64,000 nucleotides of DNA from Astropecten irregularis (Eukaryota; Echinodermata; Asteroidea; Paxillosida; Astropectinidae): NCBI GenBank assembly GCA_963971285.1, contig OZ020244.1, positions 32,860,001 through 32,924,000 on the forward strand, in the 5' to 3' direction. The notes under the pieces were generated by a model that was given only the letters and a program-made list of their open reading frames with translations, was not told the DNA's origin and made no database searches. Both the position numbers and the translations under genes were made by a program. Each line of letters opens with the position of its first letter. Position 1 is the first letter of the stretch. Positions 20,301 to 30,490 of the stretch are shown piece after piece.

Positions 20301-22728
20301 TTAGTAACAACAGGATTAACAACCCAATTTCCGTGTCTTGTGTATCACTTGCAATTGTTCTTTGGCTGTTGTTCGCTGACCATGAATATCAAATGGAATT
20401 TTTCAATGGTGGTTTGTTCTATCGGGCAAGCTATTTTTGTGCTAAGCAATTTATTGTGCCAAGCAGCTCTATGAAATTGGCCCCAGTTGGTTGCACTGAC
20501 TGTTTGTCTGTATGTTAAAGGGCGTGTACAACATTGGTAACAAACCAAAACAGAAATGTTCGCAGGGTATGAAGATGGTGCTGGTATAGAAATAATATCG
20601 TTAAAATATTTCCGCCTGAAATGATGTATTTATCCAGATAAGTTAAACATAGACCGGAAACGGTTCTGATCTCCGGGCAAGATCAAACTACCTAAACATT
20701 TTCAATCTTTTGGCGTAACAATTGCAACGGTTTTCCGTTTTTTTCTACTGTTTCTGATGATAAAATAAGCTGAAAGTTTCACATGTTTGTTTTTATTCCA
20801 TGACAAATCAAATGATGAACAGACTGCTGCTGTTCTGTCACTTTTACCAACATTGTACACGTCCTGTAATGGAGACAATGATAATGTAATCTATAGCACA
20901 GAGCAACGGAAGTTACTCCGCTGGTTAAATGTCTGTTTCTTCCGTTTTCTGCTCATCCTGTTTTCTTGTTATGGTGGAGCAACTCTAATGCAATTACTGT
21001 GCAATGGTTTGTCCGTTTATGGTCCTAGTGCTATCGGATGAAGTGATATCGTTGAATTACCGTTTTATCCTTGGCCTATACTTGATGTCGGTCGCGCCTC
21101 CGACTTCAGCTCCATTTGACAAACTCGTCTTAAATTAACATGCATGGAAATAGAGGCATTTGGCTGCTATCAGCAAAGAGGTACGGTTACTCTGTTAAAA
21201 AAAAGTAACAAAAAATGGAGTTTTTAACTTCAACCGAAAAACCGGAGACGAAGCCCGAGCCGAAAACACGAGGCCACGTTATCAGAAAGGCTTCTAGAAC
21301 GTATAGGCATTCCCTTGCTCTCTGAAATTTCCTTGCCCACAGTGATTAAAGGTGCTGATGCTTATTTGACTCCAGTTTGAAAAATATATGTAAATTAGGC
21401 ATAGAATCATTAATAAGATTGACAAGATTGTAATATCATCTATATTCTGCATATTTGAGTACATGTGATCATAAGCTTATACATGTACACATGGGGTTAC
21501 AATGGGAGACTTTTGGAGAGTCGGTCTTGAGTCAACAGCGCACGCGCAAACCATGCTTGCGCAATTGTGAGATAGAGCATACGCGCGTTGTATTGCGCGT
21601 GTGCGCGCGTGCGCTGTCGACTCAAGACCGACTCTCCAAACGTCTCCCATTAGTTCTGTGTACAGACCGAGATATAAAAGGCATGATTTTTCTGAATATG
21701 AAATGTATCTTTTCCTATGGTTAGTGTGTCCTGAGTCTTGCCCGGGCATCAATGATCCTGTATGCGGTTCAGACGGCAACTCCTACCCATCTCTCTGTGT
21801 CATTAGACTCGTTGCATGTCGCTCTACCGAGGACAAGTTCCTGAGAACTGCCTATAGGGGACTGTGCATCAATGGTGAGTAATAGTTCGGTCTATCAACA
21901 GGGAATCCGTCCAGGCACCATGTTATTTTTTTTCAGGCTTAAGAATTAACCTTTACTTAAAGGTACTATCATACTTTGGTAGGAAACCAACTAACAGAAA
22001 TGTTCACAGATTTACGTAAAAGATGGATCTGGTACAAACATACAGTTGGACTATTTTTCCGTCTGAAATTCTAGATTTATCCAGAAATGAGTGAAACAAA
22101 ATACCGAAGACAGGTTTGATCTCCGAGATCAAAACCTCACAGTTACAATTAGCTCACAATCTCGCGTATATTAACCATTTCAACGGTTTCTCGCGGTTTC
22201 CACTGTTTCCAATGATCAATTGAGCTGAAAATTCCACAGGTTTGTTTTTATTTTATATGACAAATCAAATTATAAACAGACCGCAGCTGTATCTTGATTT
22301 TACCAAACTATAATTTTTTATTTTTTATCCACGTCGGTGAAAGGCAAGCCTAATTTGCATATAATTTTTATTTTAACAAGAAAGACTATTGCCCAACACA
22401 AGGCCCTAGAGGGCCACTCAAAGGTGAGGGCTAAAGGAAAGGAGAGAGAAAAACAGAGCAATTAGGAAGATCTGTTTGCAAGAAAACTATTAAAGTATAA
22501 TATTTGAACTGCTGCACTCATAATGAAGTTAAAGTATTGTTCCCTGTCTTCTTTCCCCCTTTTGCCTCCACAGAACCGTGTCAGAGGAGTTGCCCTGTGC
22601 GAGAGTATGCGCCCCTGTGTGGCTCCAATGGGAAAACGTACCAGAATGAATGCTTCCTGTGGATGGAGATGTGCAGGAAACCAGACCTAGTCAGATTCGA
22701 CAAAGACTGCAATCTGGCCATTCCATAG
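14233..22728 (+). CDS. Gene C: secreted seven-Kazal protein, 617 aa
   Basis: Nine exons (14233-14329, 15234-15482, 16562-16987, 17601-17699, 17946-18166, 19065-19365, 20074-20229, 21725-21874, 22574-22728) sum to 1,854 bases, exactly 618 codons with TAG. All junctions are phase 1 except one phase-0 intron inside Kazal 3. Residues 1-30 are a signal peptide. Kazal domains begin at about residues 47, 118, 325, 412, 466, 518 and 569, each with six Cys and a C(G/D)(S/T/D)(D/N) motif. A long acidic stretch (about 215-257) and Thr/Pro-rich mucin-like linkers separate Kazal 2 from 3 and 3 from 4. There is no membrane segment. Multi-Kazal proteins are typically secreted protease inhibitors or matrix proteins; the specificity here is unknown. 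Confidence 0.8.
14410..14575 (+). mobile_element. tRNA-derived SINE fragment in gene C intron 1
   Basis: GCTGGTTCGAATCCCGCTCC near 14545 is a B-box. The 5' part TCATCAAATAACCACAA with AAACTGACT recurs at 23606 and 28243. Confidence 0.45.
15234..15482 (+). CDS. Gene C exon 2: Kazal 1
   Basis: The acceptor TGCAG ends at 15233. The exon encodes an acidic lead DDEAEPDS and then a Kazal domain with Cys at residues 47, 54, 64, 75, 82 and 103 and the motif VCGSDGRTYPSHC. The C5-C6 loop is longer than usual (20 residues). The phase-1 end needs a GC donor (CAG/GCACGT at 15483). A GT four bases later would give phase 2 and break the frame. Confidence 0.78.
15600..15898. mobile_element. TTAA-family element (subfamily 1), 5'-truncated
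   Basis: It starts at the inner landmark AGGGTATGAAGATGGTGGTG and ends GAAGTATGATACTACCTTTA. It lies in gene C intron 2. Confidence 0.6.
16562..16987 (+). CDS. Gene C exon 3: Kazal 2 and acidic tail
   Basis: The acceptor GGCAG ends at 16561 and the donor GTAAAG starts at 16988, both phase 1. Kazal 2 spans residues 118-162 with the motif VCGDDGQTYQSKC. It is followed by an Ala/Gly/Pro-rich spacer and an almost pure Glu/Asp stretch of about 40 residues. The acidic tract is purine-rich GAA/GAG/GAT DNA. Confidence 0.82.
17275..17530. mobile_element. Fold-back element in gene C intron 3
   Basis: TACGGAGCTCTAGAGGTGCC at 17275 is exactly inverted at the right end (17511-17530). The arms continue imperfectly through GACTTGTTGAG and GATGACGACATA for about 68 bp. 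Confidence 0.65.
17601..17699 (+). CDS. Gene C exon 4: Thr/Pro-rich linker
   Basis: The acceptor GTGCAG ends at 17600 and the donor GTAAGT starts at 17700, phase 1 at both ends. The 32 full codons, starting HPLDPVTHTPTVSATV, are rich in Thr, Pro, Ser and Ala and contain no Cys. This is a likely O-glycosylated spacer. Confidence 0.65.
17717..17868. mobile_element. Half copy of the AGGGTGTCC fold-back element
   Basis: It matches the right half of 6609-7050 (AAATTCTACATGGTGATAGC, AGTGTTGCGTT, GACACCCTG). It lies between two gene C exons, ending about 78 bp before the next exon at 17946. Confidence 0.55.
17946..18166 (+). CDS. Gene C exon 5: Pro-rich linker and first part of Kazal 3
   Basis: The acceptor CCCAG ends at 17945 (phase 1). 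A Pro/Gly/Thr linker is followed by the first five Cys of Kazal 3 (residues 325-356) with VCGTDGETYGSLC. The donor ATA/GTAAAT at 18167 is phase 0. The domain is completed in the next exon, where the sixth Cys lies. Confidence 0.75.
18463..18824. mobile_element. TTAA-family element (subfamily 1) in gene C intron 5
   Basis: It begins TTTAATAGTAGTATCATACT and ends GATATTACCTTTAA, with the standard inner landmarks. It sits in the phase-0 intron that splits Kazal 3. Confidence 0.6.
19065..19365 (+). CDS. Gene C exon 6: end of Kazal 3, linker, Kazal 4
   Basis: The acceptor CCACAG ends at 19064 in phase 0. The exon opens VLYDGPC, supplying the last Kazal 3 Cys, then a Thr/Pro linker, then Kazal 4 (residues 412-459) with VCGSDDVTYLSWC and SHMGEC. 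The donor GTATGA is at 19366, phase 1. Confidence 0.8.
19436..19456 (+). repeat. (CATT)n microsatellite
   Basis: About five CATT units lie in gene C intron 6. Confidence 0.7.
20074..20229 (+). CDS. Gene C exon 7: Kazal 5
   Basis: The acceptor TACAG ends at 20073 and the donor GTATGA starts at 20230, both phase 1. Six Cys are present. The usual CGSDG is changed to CDSDN (ICDSDNMTYYSPC), and the domain ends HSGEC. A Harbinger-like MITE begins 16 bp after the donor. Confidence 0.8.
20246..20483. mobile_element. Harbinger-like MITE with CAG target duplication
   Basis: The ends GGGCCAATTT and ATGAAATTGGCCC match the element at 1436. CAG at 20243-20245 repeats at 20484-20486. It starts 16 bp after the exon 7 donor of gene C. 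Confidence 0.65.
20515..20865. mobile_element. TTAA-family element, divergent copy
   Basis: TTAAAGGGCGTGTACAACAT starts it and ACATTGTACACGTCCTGTAA ends it. The inner GGGTATGAAGATGGTGCTGG is conserved. Confidence 0.55.
21501..21650. repeat. 150-bp hairpin upstream of gene C exon 8
   Basis: AATGGGAGAC at 21501 and GTCTCCCATT ending at 21650 are exact inverses. The arms include GGAGAGTCGGTCTTGAGTC and its inverse, then alternating GCGC-rich DNA. It is either a MITE or a local structure. Confidence 0.7.
21725..21874 (+). CDS. Gene C exon 8: Kazal 6
   Basis: The acceptor GTTAG ends at 21724 and the donor GTGAGT starts at 21875, both phase 1. The Kazal domain starts CPESC, has VCGSDGNSYPSLC and ends RGLC. 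A 150-bp perfect-ended hairpin lies about 75 bp upstream. Confidence 0.82.
21957..22310. mobile_element. TTAA-family element, divergent copy, gene C intron 8
   Basis: It starts TTAAAGGTACTATCATACTT and keeps GATCTCCGAGATC in its centre. The right end is degraded. Confidence 0.5.
22574..22728 (+). CDS. Gene C exon 9: Kazal 7 and stop
   Basis: The acceptor TCCACAG ends at 22573 after a long pyrimidine tract. The Kazal domain has CQRSC, LCGSNGKTYQNEC and a final DKDC. Six residues later TAG at 22726-22728 ends the protein. A candidate AATAAA lies at 23196-23201. Confidence 0.82.
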
Positions 22729-23195
22729 ATTACACCAGCACAGTAATAATTATTTGAGATTTCAGTGTGTTCTTTTGGCTTAAAAGTCATACGTTATTAT
22801 TTGTTAAATTAAAAATGTCTCATCATGACGAATGTGAATTGGGTGATCATTCCTTGTAAAGCTACATGTACGTGCATTAAAGGGTCTCTGCAATAGGAAT
22901 ATTATGGCTGGAACATGTGCCAAAAAGCAACTGCTTTAGGGGCCTGTGATTTTACCCACTTCCTCACACTATTTCAGGATTTACAATAGGTTTTTATTTG
23001 TATGGTAATTAGAATTTCCATATTCATGAGCAAAACTGTGATGTCACCTGGGTTTTTTATGGGTTTTTTTCATCATAGTTCCCCATATGAGCATGCATGT
23101 AAATCCCCCATTTTGCAAAGCCATTCAAATGAAAACCAAATGCTGGTTTGAAACCAAAATAAGACTTGCCAGTCATTATCTGTCAGTATGAAGGC

Positions 23196-23201
23196 AATAA
23201 A
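23196..23201 (+). promoter_or_regulatory. Candidate polyadenylation signal of gene C
   Basis: AATAAA sits about 470 bp after the gene C stop. No transcript evidence is available, and ATTAAA near 22877 is an alternative. Confidence 0.3.
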
Positions 23202-23373
23202 ATAACCTGACTGAAAAAAGCACTGCAGGAACCCTTTGAACAGTCTTCCGCCGCGACAATGAGAACGTGCTAAGTGCAGTCAACGAGGGGCATGGTGTTA
23301 TTGTTTTTGTTTCAAACAATGAATAACTCGATATGATTTGAAGTTAACGATTGATTGTAAAGAGAACGAAGTA

Positions 23374-23465
23374 AATAGACCGGAGCTGGTTTCGAAACAG
23401 CGAACCCCGGAATACCGTACAGGTGCGCTCTACCAACTGAACTATCAAGCCCTTTGCGGTGTCCG
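23374..23465 (-). mobile_element. tRNA-like SINE head or tRNA pseudogene
   Basis: On the minus strand, TAGTTCAGTTGGTAGAGCGC resembles an A-box and GTTTCGAAACC a B-box. The cloverleaf is imperfect, and SINE-like tail text follows at 23606, so a mobile element is favoured over a functional tRNA. Confidence 0.45.
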
Positions 23466-23877
23466 ATCGTTTGACAGTCAGAAGCCATGGAATCACTCAC
23501 ATTATCCCAATGATCATTTAAGATACGCGCAGCATTTGCAATACTGCAAGCTGAGGAACGGTACATGGGGGATCACTCATACGGCTTTTTAATCAATATA
23601 ATCATCAAATAAGCACGAGGGAAACTGACTGGATTTATTTTAAGTCATTGAAAGTTAACAAAGACAAATTTACTGGAGCGGATGAAGTTTGTCAAATGTG
23701 TAAGCTCAATCTCTGAGTGGCTGTAATTCCCAAATCTATATATAACGCTGCTGTTCATATAATTTATAGTGTTCTTTACCGATTGTATTTGCTAATGAGT
23801 TAATTAAGTCAGCCATATTGTATAGCGTCCCTTGAATTGAGTTAATTATATAAAATAATCTTTGGGCTTACGCACTA

Positions 23878-24236
23878 TAGGGTGTCCGGAACTTCTTCAG
23901 AATTGTAAAATAGCAAAAAGATTCCATTGCGTATAACTTTCAGGGCATGGAGATTGTACTTGGTAGGAATATACCGTTAACATATCAATTTTCGCCTGAA
24001 ATGGCATATTTACCCAGAACTTAGTAAAACAAAGACCGAGATCAGTTTTGATCTCCGAAGATCAAAACCATTCCGTGTATTTTATAAGAAGAAATGAGTC
24101 GGTTCTTCTGTATTTTGTCGTGACTCAGATGTCCGATTGAGCTCAAATATTCACAGGTTTATTATCTCAAGTACATGTTTGATTAGACAAAGTGTGAGTT
24201 CTGTTCTGTTTACCAATCGTGTATTATACCTTTTAA
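23878..24236. mobile_element. TTAA-family element, subfamily 2, 5' degraded
   Basis: It has inner CAGGGCATGGAGATTGTACT and GATCTCCGAAGATC and ends GTATTATACCTTTTAA. It abuts the next copy at 24233. Confidence 0.5.
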
Positions 24237-24599
24237 AGGTAGTATCATACTTTGGCAAGAAACCAAAACAGAAATGTTCACATATTTACATATAACTTAC
24301 AGGGTATGAATATGTTGATGGTAGAAACATACTGTTACAATATTTCTGCATGAAATGCTGTTTTTATCCAGAAATTAGTAAAACAACGACCGAAAATCTG
24401 GTTTGATCTTTTAAAAGATCAACAATAAAAGAGAAAAGACTCAAGAAATACTGTGGCAGTCTTTCACTGTTTTCTCAAAATGTCGGCACCTTATGGGACT
24501 GAAATTTTCACAGACGACTGTTACTGTATCTTCCTTGATATTTGTACCTATGAATCTGTATTTCTTTGATAAAAACCAAAGTATGATATTACCTTTAAG
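24233..24599. mobile_element. TTAA-ended dispersed element, subfamily 1
   Basis: It starts TTAAAGGTAGTATCATACTT and ends CAAAGTATGATATTACCTTT then AA. This is the cleanest copy of the family, with matching TIRs and the central GATCTTTTAAAAGATC palindrome. Confidence 0.7.
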
Positions 24600-25094
24600 T
24601 ACCAATTTTTCAGTATATTTTGTTTTATTCTTCAAATCGGATACATTGCGTTCAGTTCTGATTTTTGGAGACGTCCATAGTATAATTCTTTCTGAAAGCC
24701 TTGTTTTTAGTTTAAAGAAAATAGGAATGTAATTTTCGCCTAGTATATAATACATGTAGATGTTCATGTTTGGTTGAGTGAAGAGAGCCATGCGTAAAAT
24801 GTAGAGTGAATTTAAGGAGGCCGCCTGACGTTTCTATTCAAGCAGGACCTATCTCGCAACAGTTTTATTTCTTTTGGATAGAAAAGAAAAGGGCATATAG
24901 AAAACCAACATTAAAACAAACTAACGTATAGTTCGATCCTGCTTCTTTTTGTTCATATTTTCGAGACTGTATATGCTTGAAATAAATCCCAGATTTTGGT
25001 AAACCTATAATAATCGAACTTTCCATGTAATAACTGCTTTGAGCTTAGCATAAAGATATTTTGGATTATCTTAAGGAATAATGACAATCCTCTC

Positions 25095-25235
25095 CAACAG
25101 TAGTGTAGACACGTCCTGATGGGGGTTGATCTTGTAGCTGGGTCGTATACTTCCATATATACGGCTGTGCACAAAATCATTTTTTATTATATAAAAAGTG
25201 AAAACCTGGGGGGTGCAGTGCCCCCGTGATCTACG
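25095..25235 (-). mobile_element. Dispersed repeat shared with 27204-27385
   Basis: GTTGATCTTGTAGCTGGGTC, CTTCCATATA, GTGCACAAAATC and CCCGTGATCTACGCCCATG recur in the same order in the second copy. Family unknown; strand arbitrary. Confidence 0.5.
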
Positions 25236-26184
25236 CCCATGCTCTCCAAATTCCCGTTTAGACTACGTGGAGATTACAGAAGTAGGCGTTATACAAGCTA
25301 CGCTAACAAAACATGATTTACAGTGAAAAAGTAGTCCCCTTGTCTTTACTCGAACGTGTCTCACCAATGAAGCGGGAGGGGGAAGCAGCAGATAAAAGGA
25401 AGACAGGAACACTGTGAATGAAATTACAAACTTGACCCGCCGAGAAGACGTTGCAAAGAAAATATTAAGGGCATATACCTTGCTGATTCATGGCGAGACA
25501 CATTAATCAATACGAAAGCAAAATAGTATAACTTCGGGGGAAATCTGACAATTTATAGTGTGCTGCCATAACTATCATCGTCATAAAACAACACATGACC
25601 TTTCAATCTCTGAACATTTTTAATTTTGATGGATCTGAAAGGAATAACAAGGTATAATGTTTGTTAATTTGTTTTTTTAACCAGCTCAGTCTCTTCCTAG
25701 CTCCATGGTACAGTTCACTTTAACCCTAGAGGAATAAGAAACCGCATGGTTGGTTATAGGAAATGGCGGTCACCGTCAGGACAAGCCGGCATAATACAAT
25801 AGAACGTCTGATGTCCATGCACCAATATTGTAGGACGCTCTCCAAAACTGCCGGTTGTCCTTTGGTGTATTGTCTGGCGTATGTGACTAGTGATCCATAT
25901 AGTCCTTGTGGTATTGTCTCGTCATTGCTGATTGACTGCTTAATTTGTCGTTCAGTCGATTGAAAAGATGTTGGCTTTACTGTAGTTGCCTTTTATTGTG
26001 CAAGCTTCCTTACCAGGCGATAAGATACCGGTACTAAGCTGTATACATGTAGTCGTCTCGTACTAAAAGAGAGACAAAGAAAGGAAGACGAAGAAGTAAA
26101 TCAACAAGTGAATAAACTATCATGAGCACGCAATGTTCCTTGCTTCTTTAGATTCATATTATGTTTCAAGACACCCGACTGTAT

Positions 26185-26310
26185 GGTGCATTCGTTTAGC
26201 TCTCTCGGGTCGATACTAGTCAACCTCGTCCACATTCCCTGTTTGTTTTGTGCAGTAAAGCGCGACCATTCCCAGCAAGAGCTGACCCGTGTTAGCTAAA
26301 CGAATGCACC
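26185..26310. mobile_element. 126-bp MITE-like inverted repeat
   Basis: GGTGCATTCGTTTAGCT at 26185 is exactly inverted as AGCTAAACGAATGCACC ending at 26310. No coding capacity. Confidence 0.6.
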
Positions 26311-26324
26311 CCTGTAACCAGAGG

Positions 26325-26682
26325 GAAGTACAGTATTGGCAACATACCCAAACAGAAATGTCCACACACACTTACTTAAAACTTTCAGGGTATGAAGATG
26401 GTCCTGGTAGAAACATACCGATAAAATATTTCCGCCTGAAATACCGTGCATTTTAAACAAAACAAAGACCGAAAACAGTTTTGATCTTGGGTTATAAGAT
26501 CAAACCATTCTTTATGTTTTATAGGAAAAAATGAGTCGGGTTTTCGATATTATTTCTCGTGACTCAGATGTCCGATTGATCTCGTATTTTTTTTTACAGC
26601 TTTATTATTTCATGTATATGCTGGGTGAGACAAAGTGTGGGTGCTGTTCTGTAACCTTTATCATGTATTTTACCTTTAAAAG
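26325..26682. mobile_element. TTAA-family element, subfamily 2
   Basis: The inner landmarks GGGTATGAAGATGGTCCTGG and GATGTCCGATTGA are present, and the right end is TTTTACCTTTAA. Confidence 0.55.
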
Positions 26683-27164
26683 TTTTGGGACTGTTACGGT
26701 AACAGCTTATGATTGAATGATTGGATGGGTTCCCAAAATGTCCGGATGCCAAAGATGATTGTTTTTCTCTTCGGATGGCCGGTGGATATATTTTGTGCAG
26801 GGTATCTGCATTATCAGCTAATTATCAGCTAACAGGATGGTCATACTGGACAGATAAAGCACACAGGGATCCACGATTAGGCAATTCTTTCTTCGATATC
26901 TGACTGGCTTTGCACTTTCACAGTCGGCGCATCAAAATGGGGGAATGACCGCATGAACCGAGTGCCCGGCACATTATGGGTTGTTCCTGGTCAGTGGTCA
27001 CTGGCTAGGCTCAGACACGATAAGTACATCATTTGCATACACATCTTTGACCTTCAATTCGTTAAATGATGAAGAACAAAATACAAATTTAATCTTCAAA
27101 TCAGGAGCTTTAACTATGGTTGAAATGGAGTTTATTGAGAGAGCCGTGTAATGCGTATACCAAG

Positions 27165-27515
27165 GTTATGAGGTAATTGGTTTTGTCAAAGAAATGCAAA
27201 TTCAGTAGTGAAGACACGTCCTCATATACCTGGGGGTTGATCTTGTAGCTGGGTCGTACTTCCATATACGCTTGTGCACAAAATCTGTTAAAAAGTGAAA
27301 ACCTTGGGGGGGGGGGGTGGGGGTTGCAACCCCAAGCCCCCCCCCCCCCCCCCCCCCCCACCTCCCCGTGATCTACACCCATGTGCAGATTCATGGGCAA
27401 ATATAATTACATGTATCATGAAAGATACAGCAACAGTCATCACCATCACCATCTCTATACCCCGAAAGTTATAGATAAATATGTGAAGATTATGCTACCA
27501 AAGTATGATAGTTGA
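27165..27515. mobile_element. TTAA-family element (subfamily 1) interrupted by another repeat
   Basis: GTCAAAGAAATGCAAATTCA on the left resumes as GCAGATTCATGGGCAAATAT after an insert at about 27204-27385. The right end is CCAAAGTATGATAG. Confidence 0.5.
27204..27385 (-). mobile_element. Insert shared with 25095-25235, with long G/C tracts
   Basis: It has the same landmark order as the copy at 25095. Facing G and C homopolymer runs (27307-27360) could fold into a hairpin. CAAATTCA/CAGATTCA flanks suggest an imperfect 8-bp target duplication. Confidence 0.5.
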
Positions 27516-28234
27516 TACTTGATACATGTAGTACCTTCCTTTACTATATGTAGAGGAAACATTCTTCTTATGCAATAATTGGCCTGCCCTGGGGATCGGG
27601 AAGAGCCAAATCAGTTCACTCATAGCATCATTTCGTAATGTACAGCGTGCAAATAGAATGATCGGCTCACTTTTGTTTATCAGGCCACCTAGCTATATTG
27701 AGGAAGGAGTAGGCAGCTGATGTCTGCATGGCTTATCTTAACTTCCATCTCGGTGTGTCGCTAGACGCAACAGATCAAGGCCGCTTGCGTAAGAGTTACA
27801 CAAGCCCTGTATTTCCATTCCTTCTTTCGTGAGTTTCTGTGATGCCTTGATGCGCTAAGCTAGCGTGTACGGTTCCATAAACACGGAGCTATAAACTTCA
27901 GCAACTTTTGTATAAACGGTTCGGTCTTTATGCCTGCTCGAACCGTGGTGGAGACAGTGTATCTACTCTTAAGTCTTCAAGTCCTACTATATCAATATTT
28001 CCAATGTTTTTTTATTTAGACCTAACAAAACATTGTCATTATCCAACAGTCTTGTAACCGCGTTATAAATTGCGCTTCTACCAGTCCAAACATGATGGAC
28101 TTTAGTTTCACTCTGTTTTCTTTCTTGGCGATTTTCAAAGAAGCGTGCGTGTTTTTTTGTCAAACTACAGTTAGTGAACGAAATGAGAACTTCATCAAAA
28201 TGTATGAATGCTAATGCTCTAATATACAAGTAAA

Positions 28235-28350
28235 AAATACAATCATCAAATAACCACAAGAAAAACTGACTGAATTTAAAGTCATTGAAAAGCGAAGAAA
28301 GAAAATTTAACTTGGAGTGGAGCGGGATTCGAACCAGCGACCTCCTGTAC
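28235..28350 (-). mobile_element. tRNA-derived SINE fragment
   Basis: GAGCGGGATTCGAACCAGCG near 28320 is a minus-strand B-box. CATCAAATAACCACAAG with AAACTGACTGAATTT is shared with 14410 and 23606. Confidence 0.45.
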
Positions 28351-28359
28351 AAAAAATAT

Positions 28360-30058
28360 GTTAATCAAACCTCTGTAAACCGCCCAATACTCAAGTATTC
28401 TTCAATTAGATAAATACCCGGAATATGTCATATTAGGAGGACGTTTCGATCTATACCAAGCAAGATCTCTCAAACTGAAAGACCTTGAGTACGAGTAAAT
28501 AATAAGTGATAATTTGTCTGACTTGGTGCCAGCCCCCAGAGTTGCTAAACCAAAATTTGCTTGGCATGAAAAATCTTCCTTATGCCAAAGAAAGATTACC
28601 ACTTTATGTTTTATTCAATTGTAGTACTATTGGTTATCCAAACGGCTATTGCTTAGTTAGGGAACACCGGACTGCACGATTTAGCCCAGTAAAACAGTAT
28701 AGTGGCGGTTTGTGCAGTAGTTTTCTTCTGAAGACAATACAAGGTTACATTAGCACATCCTCATCACAAGCATTTGCGATATACGATATTTTAGTTACGA
28801 TTATCGCAACTACCTCTTGGTATATGTCTGTGAAACTTTTCATAAACCGTTCATAAAGCGAATTGGTACTTATAGTGCAGTTATTGAAATCACCATGCAG
28901 AAATATTGCTGTTACCATGGAGGTCTACCTGCATGCTATAACAATGTACTCCGGACGAGAAATGAGAATACATGTGGTGTGGACGTTATACAGTACAGGC
29001 TCTTTTTTAACGAGACCAAAACGCCCTAACAAATAACAGTAACACGGAGCATGAAGGCATAACAACACCCCACAGGCTCTATCGTTCTACAGACAGAGTC
29101 TGGAGATCTGTCTTGCTGTATTCCGTTGCATCTCGGGTTTTATACATTCTTGGCTCACTCAAATTATACCTTATCTGTCTAGGTTTTACGAATAATAAGA
29201 AACAGTTAAAGAAATACCGAAGAAACTGTCTTGAAAGTTGTATAATCATGTAGGAAGAATGGTTACACATTAATATAAGGCTGTTTGTTCAACGATTGGT
29301 GTTTGATGGGAGGAGATTTCCTCTGTATCAAGGTTATCAAGTGTGAACTTATAATTGGCGTGCTTGTTTTAGCCAAAGGTTTTTGTACGTTTTGTAAGCA
29401 TTGCAGAGATTGTGGGGAAGGAGGGGGGGGGGGGTTATGGAACAGGGAAATGGCCGAGGTGCTAATTGGTATAAGATGGTAGCACGCAGCCCGCGCATGA
29501 TAACCCATGTTCTCCTATACCACTACCCCAAGCATATACAGCCAGCTGCCTTAGCTGTTTATTGGGAGATGGTTACATAATTCCTCCCCCTGGGTTCCTG
29601 TTGATGCTTATCTCGTGGTGGTGGTGATGTCCCAGCCCCCCCCCCCCCCCCAGGAAAGTTATTTGAAGACTTTAGTTTAGTTCTTCCTGAGTTCTCCAAC
29701 GGTGAGGAGTGTCTCGCAGGCCAGGGGGTTGGATCCTGTGCTCGACCCATCATCCACGAGGTTCAACACTCGGAGTAATTTTGCTATACCGAGGAACAAT
29801 CAGGTTAGTGTACTTTTCTTATATTACTTGCTTCTTCTGTAAAACTTAATAATTAACCGACCCTGTGTGCATGTTTCGTCAAGAGATTCCCTTATAATGA
29901 TTTTCTCCTGATGTTGTTGTTAAAAAAACTTTACTCCGTAGGTACATTATCGACATTTTGATTTTCACTTTTGCTTGATTTTTTTCTTGCACTTCAACTA
30001 GTTGTACTCATTAAGTATCCTTGTAGAAAGAGTAATCGACAAGTGGTTGCGTATTATT
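28360..30058. other. Intergenic region, nothing assigned apart from G/C homopolymers
   Basis: There are poly-G near 29417-29432 and poly-C near 29637-29652. The 116-codon frame at 28506-28856 shows no known domain, signal peptide or splice support. Confidence 0.4.
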
Positions 30059-30490
30059 AAGTCCGCATTTAAAAGTATCATACATGATTGTAATAAAATG
30101 GTAAAGCGGTAGAGCTCACAGAACTGAGAATAGGACTCGCGCTTTGTCAGATCAAGCATTGTGCATGAAATAATAAACCTGTGAAAATTTGGGCTCAATC
30201 GGACATCTGAGTCACGAGAAAAAAAAGAAGCGAAAACCCGACTTAAAAATAATTGTTCTTATATGACATAAAGAATGGTTTTGATCTTCGCATTCGTTTG
30301 ATCACGGAGGTAGAAATGTTGATCGTATCCCCGAGATTTGAATTTCTGGACAAAAACACCACTTCAGGTGGAAAGATTTTAACGGTATATGTTTCTACCA
30401 GCACCATTTTCATACCCTGAAAGTAATAATACGTAAATCTGTGAACATTTCTGTTTGGGTATGTTACCAATCCTGTACTGAACATTTTAA
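30059..30490. mobile_element. TTAA-family element, subfamily 2, reverse orientation
   Basis: It reads in reverse: TCGGACATCTGAGTCACGAG, then ACCATTTTCATACCCTGAAA, then GTTACCAATCCTGTACTG. Confidence 0.6.

Noticed and set aside
23374..23465. A functional minus-strand tRNA gene
   Set aside because: The box sequences are imperfect, no good acceptor stem is visible, and SINE tail text lies nearby.
28506..28856. A 116-codon open frame between genes C and D
   Set aside because: No domain, signal peptide or phase-1 splice sites like the neighbouring genes; probably chance.
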